From contig VENA01000016.1 in assembly GCA_009711785.1 (NCBI GenBank), forward strand, positions 153,647-217,646: a stretch of 64,000 bases of DNA, read 5' to 3'. This DNA is from Bacillota bacterium. Its GTDB lineage: Bacteria > Bacillota > Clostridia > Tissierellales > MES13. Position 1 is the stretch's first letter, and the number at the start of each line of letters is the position of its first letter. The notes beneath the pieces are model-generated. The model ran no database searches. It was not told the DNA's origin and saw only the letters and a program-made list of their open reading frames with translations. Below, piece after piece: positions 35,370-44,234 of this stretch. A program made the position numbers and the translations under genes.

Positions 35370-35885
35370 TTATAATAGCTTTTTTTCCATTACAAACACA
35401 TTTCTTTTTTCATTTCCTATATTCATTTTAACTTTATCTATTATAACAAATCCTTGATTCTGCCAAAATATCATAGCTATATTATTTTCTTCAACAACAC
35501 CTAATTTTATTACATTTCCATCTTTATTTCTTATAATATTTTCTACGGTTTTATAAATATTTTTACCATTTTGATTATATCTATGTTTGATATCAACCAA
35601 CATCAAACCAATATACCAAGCATTTAAAGATGGATAATTATGAAGAATATCAAAAATGCACATTAACTTTCCATTTTTATATACTCCTATTAATATCTTA
35701 TCTTTATGGTCTATATTTTTAGGTGTCTCATAATAGAATTCCTTCACACCTGTTAAATATGACTCTTTTCTTTCTATTTTTTCAAAGTAATCTTTATTAT
35801 CTTTACAAAATTTATCAACTTCTTTAAAATTTTCTTTTTCATTTAATAGTTTTATATAATAATCATTATATTTTTTCTCAAACAT
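35370..35885 (-). CDS. GNAT-family N-acetyltransferase
   Basis: 171 residues. GNAT acetyl-CoA-binding region at about 85-125 (LNAWYIGLMLVDIKHRYNQN, IYKTVENIIRNK) and the C-terminal LGVVEENNIAMIFWQNQGFV. The pyrophosphate loop is degenerate compared with Q/RxxGxG/A, so substrate and activity are uncertain. Starts eight bases after the DUF2087 regulator gene stop, so co-transcribed. Confidence 0.78.
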   Translation of the reverse strand: MFEKKYNDYYIKLLNEKENFKEVDKFCKDNKDYFEKIERKESYLTGVKEFYYETPKNIDHKDKILIGVYKNGKLMCIFDILHNYPSLNAWYIGLMLVDIKHRYNQNGKNIYKTVENIIRNKDGNVIKLGVVEENNIAMIFWQNQGFVIIDKVKMNIGNEKRNVFVMEKKLL

Positions 35886-35893
35886 AGTAATAC

Positions 35894-36658
35894 CTATATC
35901 TTAACCCAGTAATATTTACAATCTTTATTTCTTTCCATAAACCCATACTCTATTAAATATCTTCTTAGTGTAACATAATCTTCATAGAAACTAATTAATA
36001 TTTCATTTACTTCTTTTTCTGTATATCTTCTATTTCTATCAAAGTGTTTGATAATATGTTGTAGCACTATAATTTTTTTCTTTTCCTTACTTGGTATAGT
36101 TTTTAGGGTTTGTTTTTTTTCATCCTCAAAATAATTTTTTAAAACTTTCTTCTTTTCCTTCTTTGTAATAGCATATCTTTCATCAACCATTTTAGCGCCC
36201 TTATGGATGCTTATAAATTCAGTTTCGTTTTTATCTTTTTCTCTTAGTAAATCCATTATTGCCAGGAAAACCTTTGCTTGTTTTTCTTTCTCCTTTAATC
36301 TAAAACGATGATTTCTTATAGTAGAAGTACTTCCAGAACCATGTTTACCTACTATTTCTTTATCACTTAAACCTTCAAAAAAACAAGTTAATAATTCCTT
36401 TTGTACATTTGTAAGACCTGTATACTTTTTACTCATATTTACAAGATAATCAAAAGTACTTCCATGTTCATCTTTAATATGTTTTTTTACTGCCTTTTCA
36501 GCTTCATAAAGCTTACCTTCAAAAGGATATATTATACCCTTTGTATAACACTTACCACATATTAAACATATATATTCATCTTCTTTTTCATCATAACAGT
36601 ACCCTCTTTTTATATCATTAATACCTGATTGCCAAAACATTTTATCAACAGAACGCAT
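35894..36658 (-). CDS. LuxR-HTH / DUF2087 transcriptional regulator
   Basis: 254 residues. N-terminal zinc-finger-like region (YICLICGKCYTKG...HIKDEHG), a LuxR-type HTH (about 85-145: LTNVQKELLTCFFEGLSDKE, then STIRNHRFRLKEKEKQA) and a C-terminal DUF2087 domain (about 185-250: HIIKHFDRNRRYTEKEVNEI, then YVTLRRYLIEYGFMERN). Start at ATG 36658, nine bases after AGGTGA. Operon with the GNAT gene. Target unknown. Confidence 0.85.
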   Translation of the reverse strand: MRSVDKMFWQSGINDIKRGYCYDEKEDEYICLICGKCYTKGIIYPFEGKLYEAEKAVKKHIKDEHGSTFDYLVNMSKKYTGLTNVQKELLTCFFEGLSDKEIVGKHGSGSTSTIRNHRFRLKEKEKQAKVFLAIMDLLREKDKNETEFISIHKGAKMVDERYAITKKEKKKVLKNYFEDEKKQTLKTIPSKEKKKIIVLQHIIKHFDRNRRYTEKEVNEILISFYEDYVTLRRYLIEYGFMERNKDCKYYWVKI

Positions 36659-36747
36659 GTTCAAACATCACCTTCGCTTCGTTTGTAATTTTACAAACAT
36701 TATACAAGAACGTTTAAGTCGTGTCAATGATATTTTATAGTAATAAA

Positions 36748-36768
36748 GCACTCGAATAAATCGAGTGC
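36748..36768 (-). terminator. Terminator after pepD
   Basis: Perfect 8-bp stem GCACTCGA/TCGAGTGC, followed on the minus strand by UUUAUUA. Confidence 0.72.
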
Positions 36769-36774
36769 ACAATA

Positions 36775-38232
36775 TTACTTAATTTCCTTTAACACATCTA
36801 ATAAAAATTCCCACGTTTTTTTAGTTGATGAAATACTTAAATTCTCATCAGGTGTATGTACATCATTCATTTCAGGTCCTAAAGATATCATATCTAAATC
36901 TCCTAATTTTTCTCTAAATAAACCACATTCTAGACCTGCATGTATTGCAGTTATCTCAGGTTCTTCTTTATATTTCTCTTTATATACCTTAACAAATAAG
37001 TCTCTAATTTCCGATTCAGAATTATATTGCCATGCTGGATAAGGATCATTTGTTACAAAGTTTGCACCTGTCACTTTTGCTGCTAAACTTGTTTTTTCAA
37101 CTATACGGCTTTTTAAACTATCCATTGAACTTCTTGTTGCACTTTCTAAAACAATTTCATTTTTATAGGTTGTAACAACACCTAAGTTAGTTGAACTTTC
37201 AACTAATCCTTCTATTTCCATACTCATTGTTTCAATACCATTTGGTATTAAATTATATAAAGAAATTATACTTTCCTTTGTTATTTTATTAAATATCTTA
37301 TTAACTTCTTCTTTACACTCATCCACTACAACACTTACATTAGGGTCAGCTGCTTTTAATTCATTTTTCAATATATTATCCCACTTACCTATTTCATCTA
37401 TTAGTTTTTCTTTATTTTCTTTATCAACTAAAACTACAGCATCTGCTTCCCTTGGTATAGCATTCATTTTAGCTCCACCATTTACTTTGGCTAAATCAAA
37501 ATCTAAACATCCATTTATACTATGTAAAATTCTTCCCATAATTTTATTAGAATTTCCTCTACCTTTATTAATCTCCATTCCTGAATGGCCACCCTTTAGA
37601 CCTCTTATTTTAATTGTATAAGGATTTTTATTTTCATCTTTGTCAATCCACTCTATAGGAAGCTTAGCCTTAGTTCTAACTCCTCCTGCACAACTTACTA
37701 AAAATACTCCCTCTTCTTCTGAGTCTATATTTATTAATATATCACCATTAACAATATTCGGATCTAACTTTTGGGCTCCTCCCATGCCTGTTTCTTCTTC
37801 TGTAGTTACTAATACTTCTAATGGAGGATGGGATATATCATTTGAATCTAATAATGCTAAACAATAAGCAACTGCTATTCCATTATCAGCACCTAAAGTT
37901 GTACCTGTTGCCATTAATAAATCATCTTTAATTCTTAAATTTAAAGGATCCTTTGAAAAGTCATGCTTTGTATCCTTATTTTTTTCACAAACCATATCCA
38001 TGTGTCCTTGTAAAATAACTCTTTTAGCATTCTCATACCCTTTAGTAGCTGGTTTTTTTATAACTATATTTAAAGCTTCATCTTGAATAACTTCTAAATT
38101 TCGTTCTTTAGCAAAATTAACTAAATAGTCACTAACCTTTTTTTCATTTCCAGAACATCTCGGTATTTTTGTCAGTTCTTCAAAAAACTCAAATACTTTC
38201 TTTGGTTCTAAATCCTTTAACACTTTACTCAA
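36775..38232 (-). CDS. pepD: M20 aminoacyl-histidine dipeptidase (peptidase D)
   Basis: 485 residues, full length. Hydrolyses Xaa-His and other dipeptides; two-zinc M20 enzyme. Seen: VILQGHMDMVCEK (His/Asp), TTLGADNGIAVAYCLALLDS, LLVTTEEETGMGGAQ (Glu-Glu), DSEEEG, IHAGLECGLF and the C-terminal VHTPDE. TTG start behind AAAGGAGG. Single unit with a terminator. Confidence 0.95.
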   Translation of the reverse strand: MSKVLKDLEPKKVFEFFEELTKIPRCSGNEKKVSDYLVNFAKERNLEVIQDEALNIVIKKPATKGYENAKRVILQGHMDMVCEKNKDTKHDFSKDPLNLRIKDDLLMATGTTLGADNGIAVAYCLALLDSNDISHPPLEVLVTTEEETGMGGAQKLDPNIVNGDILINIDSEEEGVFLVSCAGGVRTKAKLPIEWIDKDENKNPYTIKIRGLKGGHSGMEINKGRGNSNKIMGRILHSINGCLDFDLAKVNGGAKMNAIPREADAVVLVDKENKEKLIDEIGKWDNILKNELKAADPNVSVVVDECKEEVNKIFNKITKESIISLYNLIPNGIETMSMEIEGLVESSTNLGVVTTYKNEIVLESATRSSMDSLKSRIVEKTSLAAKVTGANFVTNDPYPAWQYNSESEIRDLFVKVYKEKYKEEPEITAIHAGLECGLFREKLGDLDMISLGPEMNDVHTPDENLSISSTKKTWEFLLDVLKEIK

Positions 38233-38344
38233 AACAAAAACCTCCTTTATATAATTAACATGACTATGTACATTATATTCACTATATTAACTTCAATATT
38301 CTATTTTATTATCCTTTAATTCTCTTTAAATGTTAAAAAAATAT

Positions 38345-38370
38345 AAAATCTACCCATATGGGTAGATTTT
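38345..38370 (-). terminator. Terminator after the NapH-like gene
   Basis: Palindrome AAAATCTACCC/GGGTAGATTTT, loop ATAT, overlapping the stop codon; U-rich on the minus strand. Confidence 0.8.
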
Positions 38371-38882
38371 TAGGCTACTTTCGTTTGTTTTCTTTTATTA
38401 GATTTTGATGCTTTTTTATCGTCCTTAGATTTTTTAATTAGACCTGTTGCATGCCCCATAGGGCAAACCATACACCAACTTCTAGGTTTAAAAATAATTC
38501 CCATTATTACTCCTATTGCTAATGACATTGTCATAAATCTAAATATACTAAAAGCTATTTTTGTAAAATTTAATCCTGCATGAAATAAAGATATACTAAA
38601 TACTGTTATCATCAATCCAAGCAATAAATTCTTAAATATCTTTTTCTTTAAAAATTTTGGCATGTTTTTATCTAAACTTACATTTTGTAAGAATTTAGCT
38701 AATATTGATCCCCTTGGACAATATTTTGCACAATGTACTTTTCCTTCTCCTCTAACGGCATGATATATAGGTGCTCCCATACATATAAAACCTAATATCC
38801 CAAACCTAATATCTAATATTCCTAAGGTTAAAAATATAACCATAAATATCCATGACCAATTCATATGTGATTTCCTTCTCAT
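38370..38882 (-). CDS. NapH-like 4Fe-4S-type membrane protein
   Basis: 170 residues. Four membrane helices and two Cys motifs on the cytoplasmic side: CMGAPIYHAVRGEGKVHCAK (then YCPRGS), and SWCMVCPMGHATG near the C-terminus, the latter like the CxxCxxxC of the NapH/YccM/CcoG ferredoxin membrane proteins. The usual two complete 4Fe-4S domains are absent, so it may carry one cluster or bind metal otherwise. Good AAGGAGG before the ATG. A promoter with tandem 8-mers lies upstream (see 38917-38945). Single gene. Function is open. Confidence 0.78.
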   Translation of the reverse strand: MRRKSHMNWSWIFMVIFLTLGILDIRFGILGFICMGAPIYHAVRGEGKVHCAKYCPRGSILAKFLQNVSLDKNMPKFLKKKIFKNLLLGLMITVFSISLFHAGLNFTKIAFSIFRFMTMSLAIGVIMGIIFKPRSWCMVCPMGHATGLIKKSKDDKKASKSNKRKQTKVA

Positions 38883-38916
38883 TATTATTCCTCCTTATTT
38901 ATATTGTTATATTAAT

Positions 38917-38945
38917 ATATTACGATATTACGATATAATAATCAA
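38917..38945 (-). promoter_or_regulatory. Promoter with tandem ATTACGAT repeat before the NapH-like gene
   Basis: Minus strand TTGATT -35 (38940-38945), 17 nt, TAATAT -10 (38917-38922). Two exact copies of ATTACGAT (38919-38926 and 38927-38934) occupy the spacer and part of the -10, an operator-like placement for a metal- or redox-responsive repressor; the regulator is not identifiable here. Confidence 0.55.
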
Positions 38946-38991
38946 GTGAAATTTGAATATCCGAAAGATTCTGAAAACTCATTATTTAAAT

Positions 38992-39022
38992 AACCTACTA
39001 TAAATAATTTTTATAGTAGGTT
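38992..39022 (-). terminator. Terminator after the DUF3231 gene
   Basis: Stem AACCTACTATA/TATAGTAGGTT with an A/T loop, downstream of the gene ending at 39064. Confidence 0.75.
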
Positions 39023-39063
39023 TTATAACTACATATATAACCATTACAATTCATACATATTTT

Positions 39064-39570
39064 TTAATAATTATCTGTAATATGAAGTGGTGGTTTTTCT
39101 AACCATTCTTTATCTTTCATTAGTTTTAAAAGCTTTGATCCATATCTAGCAATATCTTGATGATGGTCTAAAAAAATCTTACTTATATCAGATCTAATAC
39201 TTAACCCTATTATTTGACTGCAATTTACCAAATTTTTTGTTAAATCATTATAAACACAATAAGCTGAGTCTTTATCTTCCATACGAGCCCCCTTAGGTAT
39301 TGATTCAAATTCAACTTCAGGTTTTTCTTGAGAGCAAGGAGGAAGTTCTATTCCATTTTCTTTTAAAATTTCGTCTAATTCTTTAATTTCTGGTTTAATC
39401 ATATTCTCTATAATATCTTCAATAATTTTTTTTAAATCTTTATCTTCTACATGGTTACTTAGCATTTGAAATTTACCTACACACTCTTTTGACCCCATTA
39501 AATGAGTCCATATATGAAATATTTCCCCATAATGCATAGGATTAAATTTGTCTCTAGTTAAAAACCCCAT
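39064..39570 (-). CDS. DUF3231 family protein
   Basis: 168 residues, helical, one DUF3231 unit of about 160 (full-length members often have two). Blocks: FHIWTHLMGSKECVGKFQML, EIKELDEILKENGIELP and ISKIFLDHHQDIARYGSKLL. Fold resembles ferritin-like/CotF coat proteins, so a spore or metal role is possible. AGGAGGT precedes the ATG. Confidence 0.72.
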   Translation of the reverse strand: MGFLTRDKFNPMHYGEIFHIWTHLMGSKECVGKFQMLSNHVEDKDLKKIIEDIIENMIKPEIKELDEILKENGIELPPCSQEKPEVEFESIPKGARMEDKDSAYCVYNDLTKNLVNCSQIIGLSIRSDISKIFLDHHQDIARYGSKLLKLMKDKEWLEKPPLHITDNY

Positions 39571-39641
39571 AATATACCTCCTATTTTAGTCTTATAATTA
39601 TAATAACCAGTATCTATAAGTTTATGCTATGAATTAAACTA

Positions 39642-40004
39642 TTACAATTTCATATTATCAATTTCAATTTTTTTATATTCTTCTATATATCCAAGTAAAT
39701 CTTTTTTTGAGTTTAAATATTCCTTTAAATGATTAACTGCTTGTTCTATCATATTACTAATTTCCTTTTTAGTATATAAAATCCTCATATAAAAAGGTAA
39801 TATTTCATATACCTTTTGTATTACATAAGCATACTTTAAATCACCTGTTTTAGATCCTAATGTTTTTTCTGCCTGAACAACTAGTGATAAGATTATTTTC
39901 TTTACAATTTCTTTTTTACCTCTCTTGTATAAAAATAATAAAATACCAATAACAATTAAGCTTATTAAAATTTGACTTAAATTCATTTGAATTAAATTAA
40001 GCAT
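39642..40004 (-). CDS. LL-H-type holin
   Basis: 120 residues from ATG 40004, seven bases after GGAGG. One N-terminal membrane helix (ILISLIVIGILLFLYKRG) then basic amphipathic helices with KYAYVIQKVYEILPFYMRIL, the pattern of the phage LL-H holin superfamily, which permeabilises the membrane to release or activate an endolysin. Its start is 3 bases before the upstream amidase stop codon, so the two are translationally coupled. No other phage genes are nearby. Confidence 0.72.
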   Translation of the reverse strand: MLNLIQMNLSQILISLIVIGILLFLYKRGKKEIVKKIILSLVVQAEKTLGSKTGDLKYAYVIQKVYEILPFYMRILYTKKEISNMIEQAVNHLKEYLNSKKDLLGYIEEYKKIEIDNMKL

Positions 40005-40006
40005 TA

Positions 40007-41191
40007 TCAATCCTCCACTATCGATTTGATTTTATTTATCTTTTCTTTTAATAACTCTATCTCATAATTTAATTTTTCTCTTTCCTTAAGACATTTTTCA
40101 TAAAGTTTTTTATAATTAATTACATCGATTTCAGTATTTAATAGTTTATTTAATAAATTTTTTATAGATACTCCATAATTCTTATCTGGAGCCCATTTCC
40201 CTCCTAATTCTTCTACATATCTAACTGTTGAAGCCCAATCAAGGGATTTAACAATATAATATCTATCATGGGGAATACCTATTGGAGTTATTCCTACATA
40301 AGCACACATGTGATTGAAGTGAGCTCTTACACCATCCTCTATACTTTTAAAAGTTTCATGATCAGATATATTATCCCCTGTTGGATTTTTAATTTTTATT
40401 CCTGCAAAATTATTCATCTCTTCCTTAACCACACCTGTATATTTTCCAAAGTTAGTTTCCTTTGCACTTTGACAATATAAAATATCTCCCCTTAGTTTTG
40501 TTAAACTACCATATTTTAAATATAATTTTGCTGCATCTATAAACTTATAAGTTGCCCTATTATTTCTAGCCCACGTTTCCATTTGTAAAAGACTCGCTTT
40601 TGATGGTCCCACTAATTTTAATGAAGTATTAATATTATTATAAGGGTGATTAATATAATTACATACTCCCTTAACAACAGCCTCTGCATAGTCCATCCAA
40701 TTATTTAATAACTTTTGGGTATCACTTAAATTACTTGCAAAACCATATTCAACTATTACTGTTTCAACACTTGCTGTATCTCTATTCATATAATAATAAT
40801 CCCTATTAGGATTTTGTGGATTAGCTTTTGAAAAAACTCTTCTTCTAATAGCTCCATTTTTTACAAGTTCATTTAATAAAATATTAGCAAGTTCTCCATC
40901 ACTATATATTGAGTGAATAATCTCTGCTCCTTGAACATTTTCATTAGAAAAACTATTTATATGATTTGATATACATATATCTGCTTTTGAATTTCTAATA
41001 ATTTCTGTTCTATTTTTAGGACTTAAATATACATCTTCTTTTCTTGTTATATCAACATTTACTCCTAATTCTTTCAATCTATTATACTGATATATAGATA
41101 TTTTAAGGGTCATATCCTTTTCTTTAAAATACTTATTATTACCTCCACCGGGATCCTTTCCTCCATGACCTGGGTCAATTATTATCTTCAT
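40007..41191 (-). CDS. N-acetylmuramoyl-L-alanine amidase with C-terminal glucosaminidase domain
   Basis: 394 residues. N-terminal Amidase_3 zinc enzyme: IIDPGHGGKDPG (His), ISNHINSF and VIVEYGFASN (catalytic Glu). The middle-to-C-terminal part (about 205-340: SLLQMETWARNNRATYKFID, YCQSAKETNFGKYTGVVKEE, NFAGIK) is a beta-N-acetylglucosaminidase-like/lysozyme (Flg_J) domain. A coiled-coil tail of about 30 residues ends the protein. No signal peptide, consistent with export through a holin. ATG 41191 behind GAGGTG. Adjacent holin gene downstream. Confidence 0.9.
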   Translation of the reverse strand: MKIIIDPGHGGKDPGGGNNKYFKEKDMTLKISIYQYNRLKELGVNVDITRKEDVYLSPKNRTEIIRNSKADICISNHINSFSNENVQGAEIIHSIYSDGELANILLNELVKNGAIRRRVFSKANPQNPNRDYYYMNRDTASVETVIVEYGFASNLSDTQKLLNNWMDYAEAVVKGVCNYINHPYNNINTSLKLVGPSKASLLQMETWARNNRATYKFIDAAKLYLKYGSLTKLRGDILYCQSAKETNFGKYTGVVKEEMNNFAGIKIKNPTGDNISDHETFKSIEDGVRAHFNHMCAYVGITPIGIPHDRYYIVKSLDWASTVRYVEELGGKWAPDKNYGVSIKNLLNKLLNTEIDVINYKKLYEKCLKEREKLNYEIELLKEKINKIKSIVED

Positions 41192-41357
41192 AATACCCAC
41201 CTCTTTATTTTCTTATTTATAATATTCATAAATTAATATTTTGTGAAACTAGCTACAAAATAATTTTTTTTACATAAAATATATTAATAGACTTTTTTTA
41301 GTTAATACTATATATAAATACTTATTATATTTTACTATCCTTTGAAAGGAAGATATT
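41192..41357. other. Short intergenic region before a 30-codon ORF
   Basis: 166 bp, AT-rich. It holds the promoters of the amidase gene (minus) and the tiny plus-strand ORF at 41358. I see no further feature. Confidence 0.4.
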
Positions 41358-41450
41358 ATGAAAAAATATAAAGAAAACATAACTGTTTATAGTTTTATTA
41401 TTGGATCTATAAGTATTGTTATCGCCCTTTTTTTAAAATTTATATTATAA
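41358..41450 (+). CDS. Tiny single-helix membrane protein
   Basis: 30 residues: a charged five-residue N-terminus then a single membrane helix (TVYSFIIGSISIVIALFLKF). It has its own GAAAGGAAG ribosome site and a strong terminator at 41451-41480, so I count it as real. Function unknown. Confidence 0.55.
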   Translation: MKKYKENITVYSFIIGSISIVIALFLKFIL

Positions 41451-41480
41451 AAGGTCAGCTACATTAGTGTAGCTGACCTT
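41451..41480. terminator. Terminator after the 30-residue ORF
   Basis: Stem AAGGTCAGCTACA/TGTAGCTGACCTT with a short loop; it also overlaps the stop of the convergent CPBP gene. Confidence 0.8.
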
Positions 41481-42372
41481 TTATAAACTCTCTATTTTTA
41501 AATATTAATATTAATAATAAAATTGTAATTATATCAAAAAAGGTTAGAAGTAAAGGACCAAATTTATTAATGTTTTTTAGAATAAAAATACCCTCATTAG
41601 AAAAAAATATTCCCTTTCCCTTTATTAAACCCTCTGTGAAAAGCCATATAGCGTGAATTCCTATAGTTAAGAATAGTGAATTAGTTTTTAAATATATATA
41701 TCCTATAAACAAGGCTAAAATAAAAAGAGTTAATATTTCTAAATTCAATTTAAAATATATTAATCCATATAATAAACTAAATAAAGAAGATGTAAATAAA
41801 ACACCTATTCTCTCACCCTTATATTTTTTAGTTCTATCTAAAATAAAATATCTAAAATATATTTCCTCACATAATGCTTTTATTGATGAAATAATACTTA
41901 TAAAAAGTGTAAATCCTATTATTTCTCCCACTAAAAATTTAGAAAACCCTATAAAATTAATATCCACTAACCCTAAAATATCAGATGAAAAATAAGTAAT
42001 AACTTTAAAAGTTATTATAGTAATAGTAAAATATAAAAGAAGAATTTTGTTTTCTTTAGTAAGTTTATAATCTATATTAAATATAGAAAATTTCCCTTTT
42101 TCTACTATATTCAAAAATAAATATGTTATAAATAAAAATAATAATGCAACTCCTAAATAAAATATTGCTTGTAAACCTAAATCTCCCTTAATAATTGTAT
42201 CAATTGTACTTTGAGCCATTTCTTTATTATGAAACTTTGTTATGAAAAATATAATTACTCCTACTCTGTGTAAAAATTTAAATAAAAAAGCACTAAATAG
42301 TGTTATAATAAAAGATAACAAAATATTTTTATTACTATCAATAGTATATTTATTTTCTCTAAGTCTGACCAT
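41464..42372 (-). CDS. CPBP-family intramembrane metalloprotease
   Basis: 302 residues, about eight membrane helices. Catalytic motif ALCEEIYFRYFILDR (EExxxR) with the later LLYGLIYFKL and TNSLFLTIGIHAIWLF that carry the His/Asn of the ABI/Rce1 family. Such proteases process prenylated or signal proteins, or protect against bacteriocins. ATG 42372 after AGGGGAG. Divergent from the phosphoesterase gene. Confidence 0.88.
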   Translation of the reverse strand: MVRLRENKYTIDSNKNILLSFIITLFSAFLFKFLHRVGVIIFFITKFHNKEMAQSTIDTIIKGDLGLQAIFYLGVALLFLFITYLFLNIVEKGKFSIFNIDYKLTKENKILLLYFTITIITFKVITYFSSDILGLVDINFIGFSKFLVGEIIGFTLFISIISSIKALCEEIYFRYFILDRTKKYKGERIGVLFTSSLFSLLYGLIYFKLNLEILTLFILALFIGYIYLKTNSLFLTIGIHAIWLFTEGLIKGKGIFFSNEGIFILKNINKFGPLLLTFFDIITILLLILIFKNREFIKGQLH

Positions 42373-42515
42373 ATTCCACACTCCCCTTTTGTTTTAATAA
42401 TATTAGTAAAGTGTTTAAAATAAATAAAATATATGTAAATATTCTGTTAATAAGACCCTTTAAAATACTATTAAAAAATGTAAAAGTTTAAATATAAAAT
42501 ATAAAGGAAGATTCT

Positions 42516-43127
42516 ATGGATAATCTAAAAAAATATTTTTATTATTACTTAGGTCAAATATATTTCCCTGATAATATTAAAAATAAAGATAATTTACTTC
42601 TTCATATATCCGATACTCCTTCTTGTATATACGGTGCTATAAATAAATTAATAAAAGAAATAAAACCAAAATATATAGTTCACACTGGTGATGTAGCTGA
42701 TAATATTAAATTAGAATTTCATCCTAAATTTATAAATCGCTATGAAAAATCAATAAAAAAGTTAATATATATTTTAGAAAATTCATCTGCTGAAAAAATC
42801 TATATAGCTATAGGAAATCACGATAATAAATCCATACTACAAAAACACATTAAAAAAAGCATTCTATTATCTAAAGAAAAACTTATAATAGAAAATAACA
42901 AATTTTATATCAGTCATTTTCCTAAAGATATTAAAAAATCTCCATCTCAGATTAATATGTTTGGACATAACTTAAATATTAAAACTAAAGAGGATAACAA
43001 AAAATTATATTTAAATGGACTTTTAAATATCCATGTATATGATTTAAATACTAAAGAATTAACATATTTATTATATCCCTATGGTACCGACTACAGCAGA
43101 TTAAAAAAAAGAAAACCAGGTATATAA
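42516..43127 (+). CDS. Calcineurin-like metallophosphoesterase
   Basis: 203 residues. Metal-binding blocks LLHISDTP, HTGDVADN, AIGNHDNK and ISHFP, but the C-terminal GHxH box is replaced by FGHNLNI (GHN), so one metal ligand is altered. A phosphodiesterase or phosphatase of unknown substrate. Precedes, by 12 bases, a 333-residue gene of unknown function, so the two form an operon. Confidence 0.82.
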   Translation: MDNLKKYFYYYLGQIYFPDNIKNKDNLLLHISDTPSCIYGAINKLIKEIKPKYIVHTGDVADNIKLEFHPKFINRYEKSIKKLIYILENSSAEKIYIAIGNHDNKSILQKHIKKSILLSKEKLIIENNKFYISHFPKDIKKSPSQINMFGHNLNIKTKEDNKKLYLNGLLNIHVYDLNTKELTYLLYPYGTDYSRLKKRKPGI

Positions 43128-43139
43128 AGGAGGATAAAA

Positions 43140-44141
43140 ATGCTTTCATTTTTAAGAAGTTCTGCTAATGTTTTATTAGTAGAAAGTTCAAAAGATCAAC
43201 TGTTAGAAAAATATTTAATAAAAAAACATAGTGCTATAAAAACAAAACTTTCATCAGCTTTAGCTAATTCAAGTGAACATAATACTATCGTATTAATATT
43301 AGATAAAATGAAACCCTTAGTAGACTTTTCAGACCCAAAAAGTATATTAACAGTTCCCTTAGAAAGTGATATTCTTTTAGTTAATATCATAAAGGATAAG
43401 CAAAATAATTTAATTCAAAACATTAGATTAGCTCCAAAAACTTTAGTAATGAGAGTCTTTGGTGACGAAGAAAAGGTCATAAATAAGTTTAAGGAACACT
43501 ATGATTGTAATATTACTTATATACCTAATATTTGGGAAGAATATAATTCTGGAACATTAATAACTTTAACTAAAAGACCCCTACATAATACCCTTTCTAT
43601 TAATGACTTATATAAAAAATCTATTTATATAAATAAATCCTATACTGAAATAGAAAGAAGTTTAAAAATTCATGCCCTTGAATATTTAAATGCTGGATTA
43701 AACAAAAAAGATTGGTATGAACTAGATATTAAAATATATGATGCCTATGAAGAATACAAACTACATTATGAAAGATTATTACATATTGTGGAAAGTTTAG
43801 AATTGGGACTTATTTTAGGTGAATCTTGGGGAAAAGATACCATATCAATATTTAGAGCAGTTAAAATTTACAGAGTAAAATTATTTACCTTTTATCAACC
43901 TGAATATATAAAAAAAATACTAATAGGTCTTGAACATTTACAAGATGGTACTAGAATTGTAGATTATGATTTGTTTTATAAGAGAAAGAAAATATCTTGG
44001 ACTAGTTTAAAAGATAGAAATAAAATGTCTAAGGATGAAATTGGCAAATCTATGAGATCTAGCATACTAAGTAAATTAAATGATGTTGAAAAAGAAATTA
44101 ATAAAAAGTTAGAAGAAAAAATTAAAGAAACAAGATTTTAA
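43140..44141 (+). CDS. Conserved hypothetical protein (operon with phosphoesterase)
   Basis: 333 residues, no family recognised. Seen: an alpha/beta N-terminal part (VLLVESSKDQLLEKYLIKKH, later TIVLILDKMKPLVDF), a middle segment with EIERSLKIHALEYLNAGLNK and DWYELDIKIYDAYEEYKLHY, and GESWGKDTISIFRAVKIYRV, ending in a charged helix. No membrane segment or signal; no Cys-rich motif or P-loop. AAAGGAGG precedes the ATG. It is 12 bases after the phosphoesterase gene, so a shared substrate or pathway is likely. Confidence 0.7.
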   Translation: MLSFLRSSANVLLVESSKDQLLEKYLIKKHSAIKTKLSSALANSSEHNTIVLILDKMKPLVDFSDPKSILTVPLESDILLVNIIKDKQNNLIQNIRLAPKTLVMRVFGDEEKVINKFKEHYDCNITYIPNIWEEYNSGTLITLTKRPLHNTLSINDLYKKSIYINKSYTEIERSLKIHALEYLNAGLNKKDWYELDIKIYDAYEEYKLHYERLLHIVESLELGLILGESWGKDTISIFRAVKIYRVKLFTFYQPEYIKKILIGLEHLQDGTRIVDYDLFYKRKKISWTSLKDRNKMSKDEIGKSMRSSILSKLNDVEKEINKKLEEKIKETRF

Positions 44142-44171
44142 ACAGTTCATTTTTGAACTGTTTTTTTTTCA
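44141..44171 (+). terminator. Terminator after the 333-residue gene
   Basis: Stem AACAGTTCA/TGAACTGTT followed by nine T residues. Confidence 0.92.
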
Positions 44172-44234
44172 CCAAATTTAATTTCATACCATATACTATA
44201 TTAACTTATTATTTTTACTAAAGGAGGTAAATAA

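Noticed and set aside
39642..41191. Prophage
   Set aside because: Only holin and amidase are present; there is no integrase, portal, capsid or tail gene in the window, and no att-like repeat was seen.
42720..43000. Antisense or CRISPR-like role for the phosphoesterase region
   Set aside because: The translated frame shows clear metallophosphoesterase motifs, so a plain enzyme explains it.
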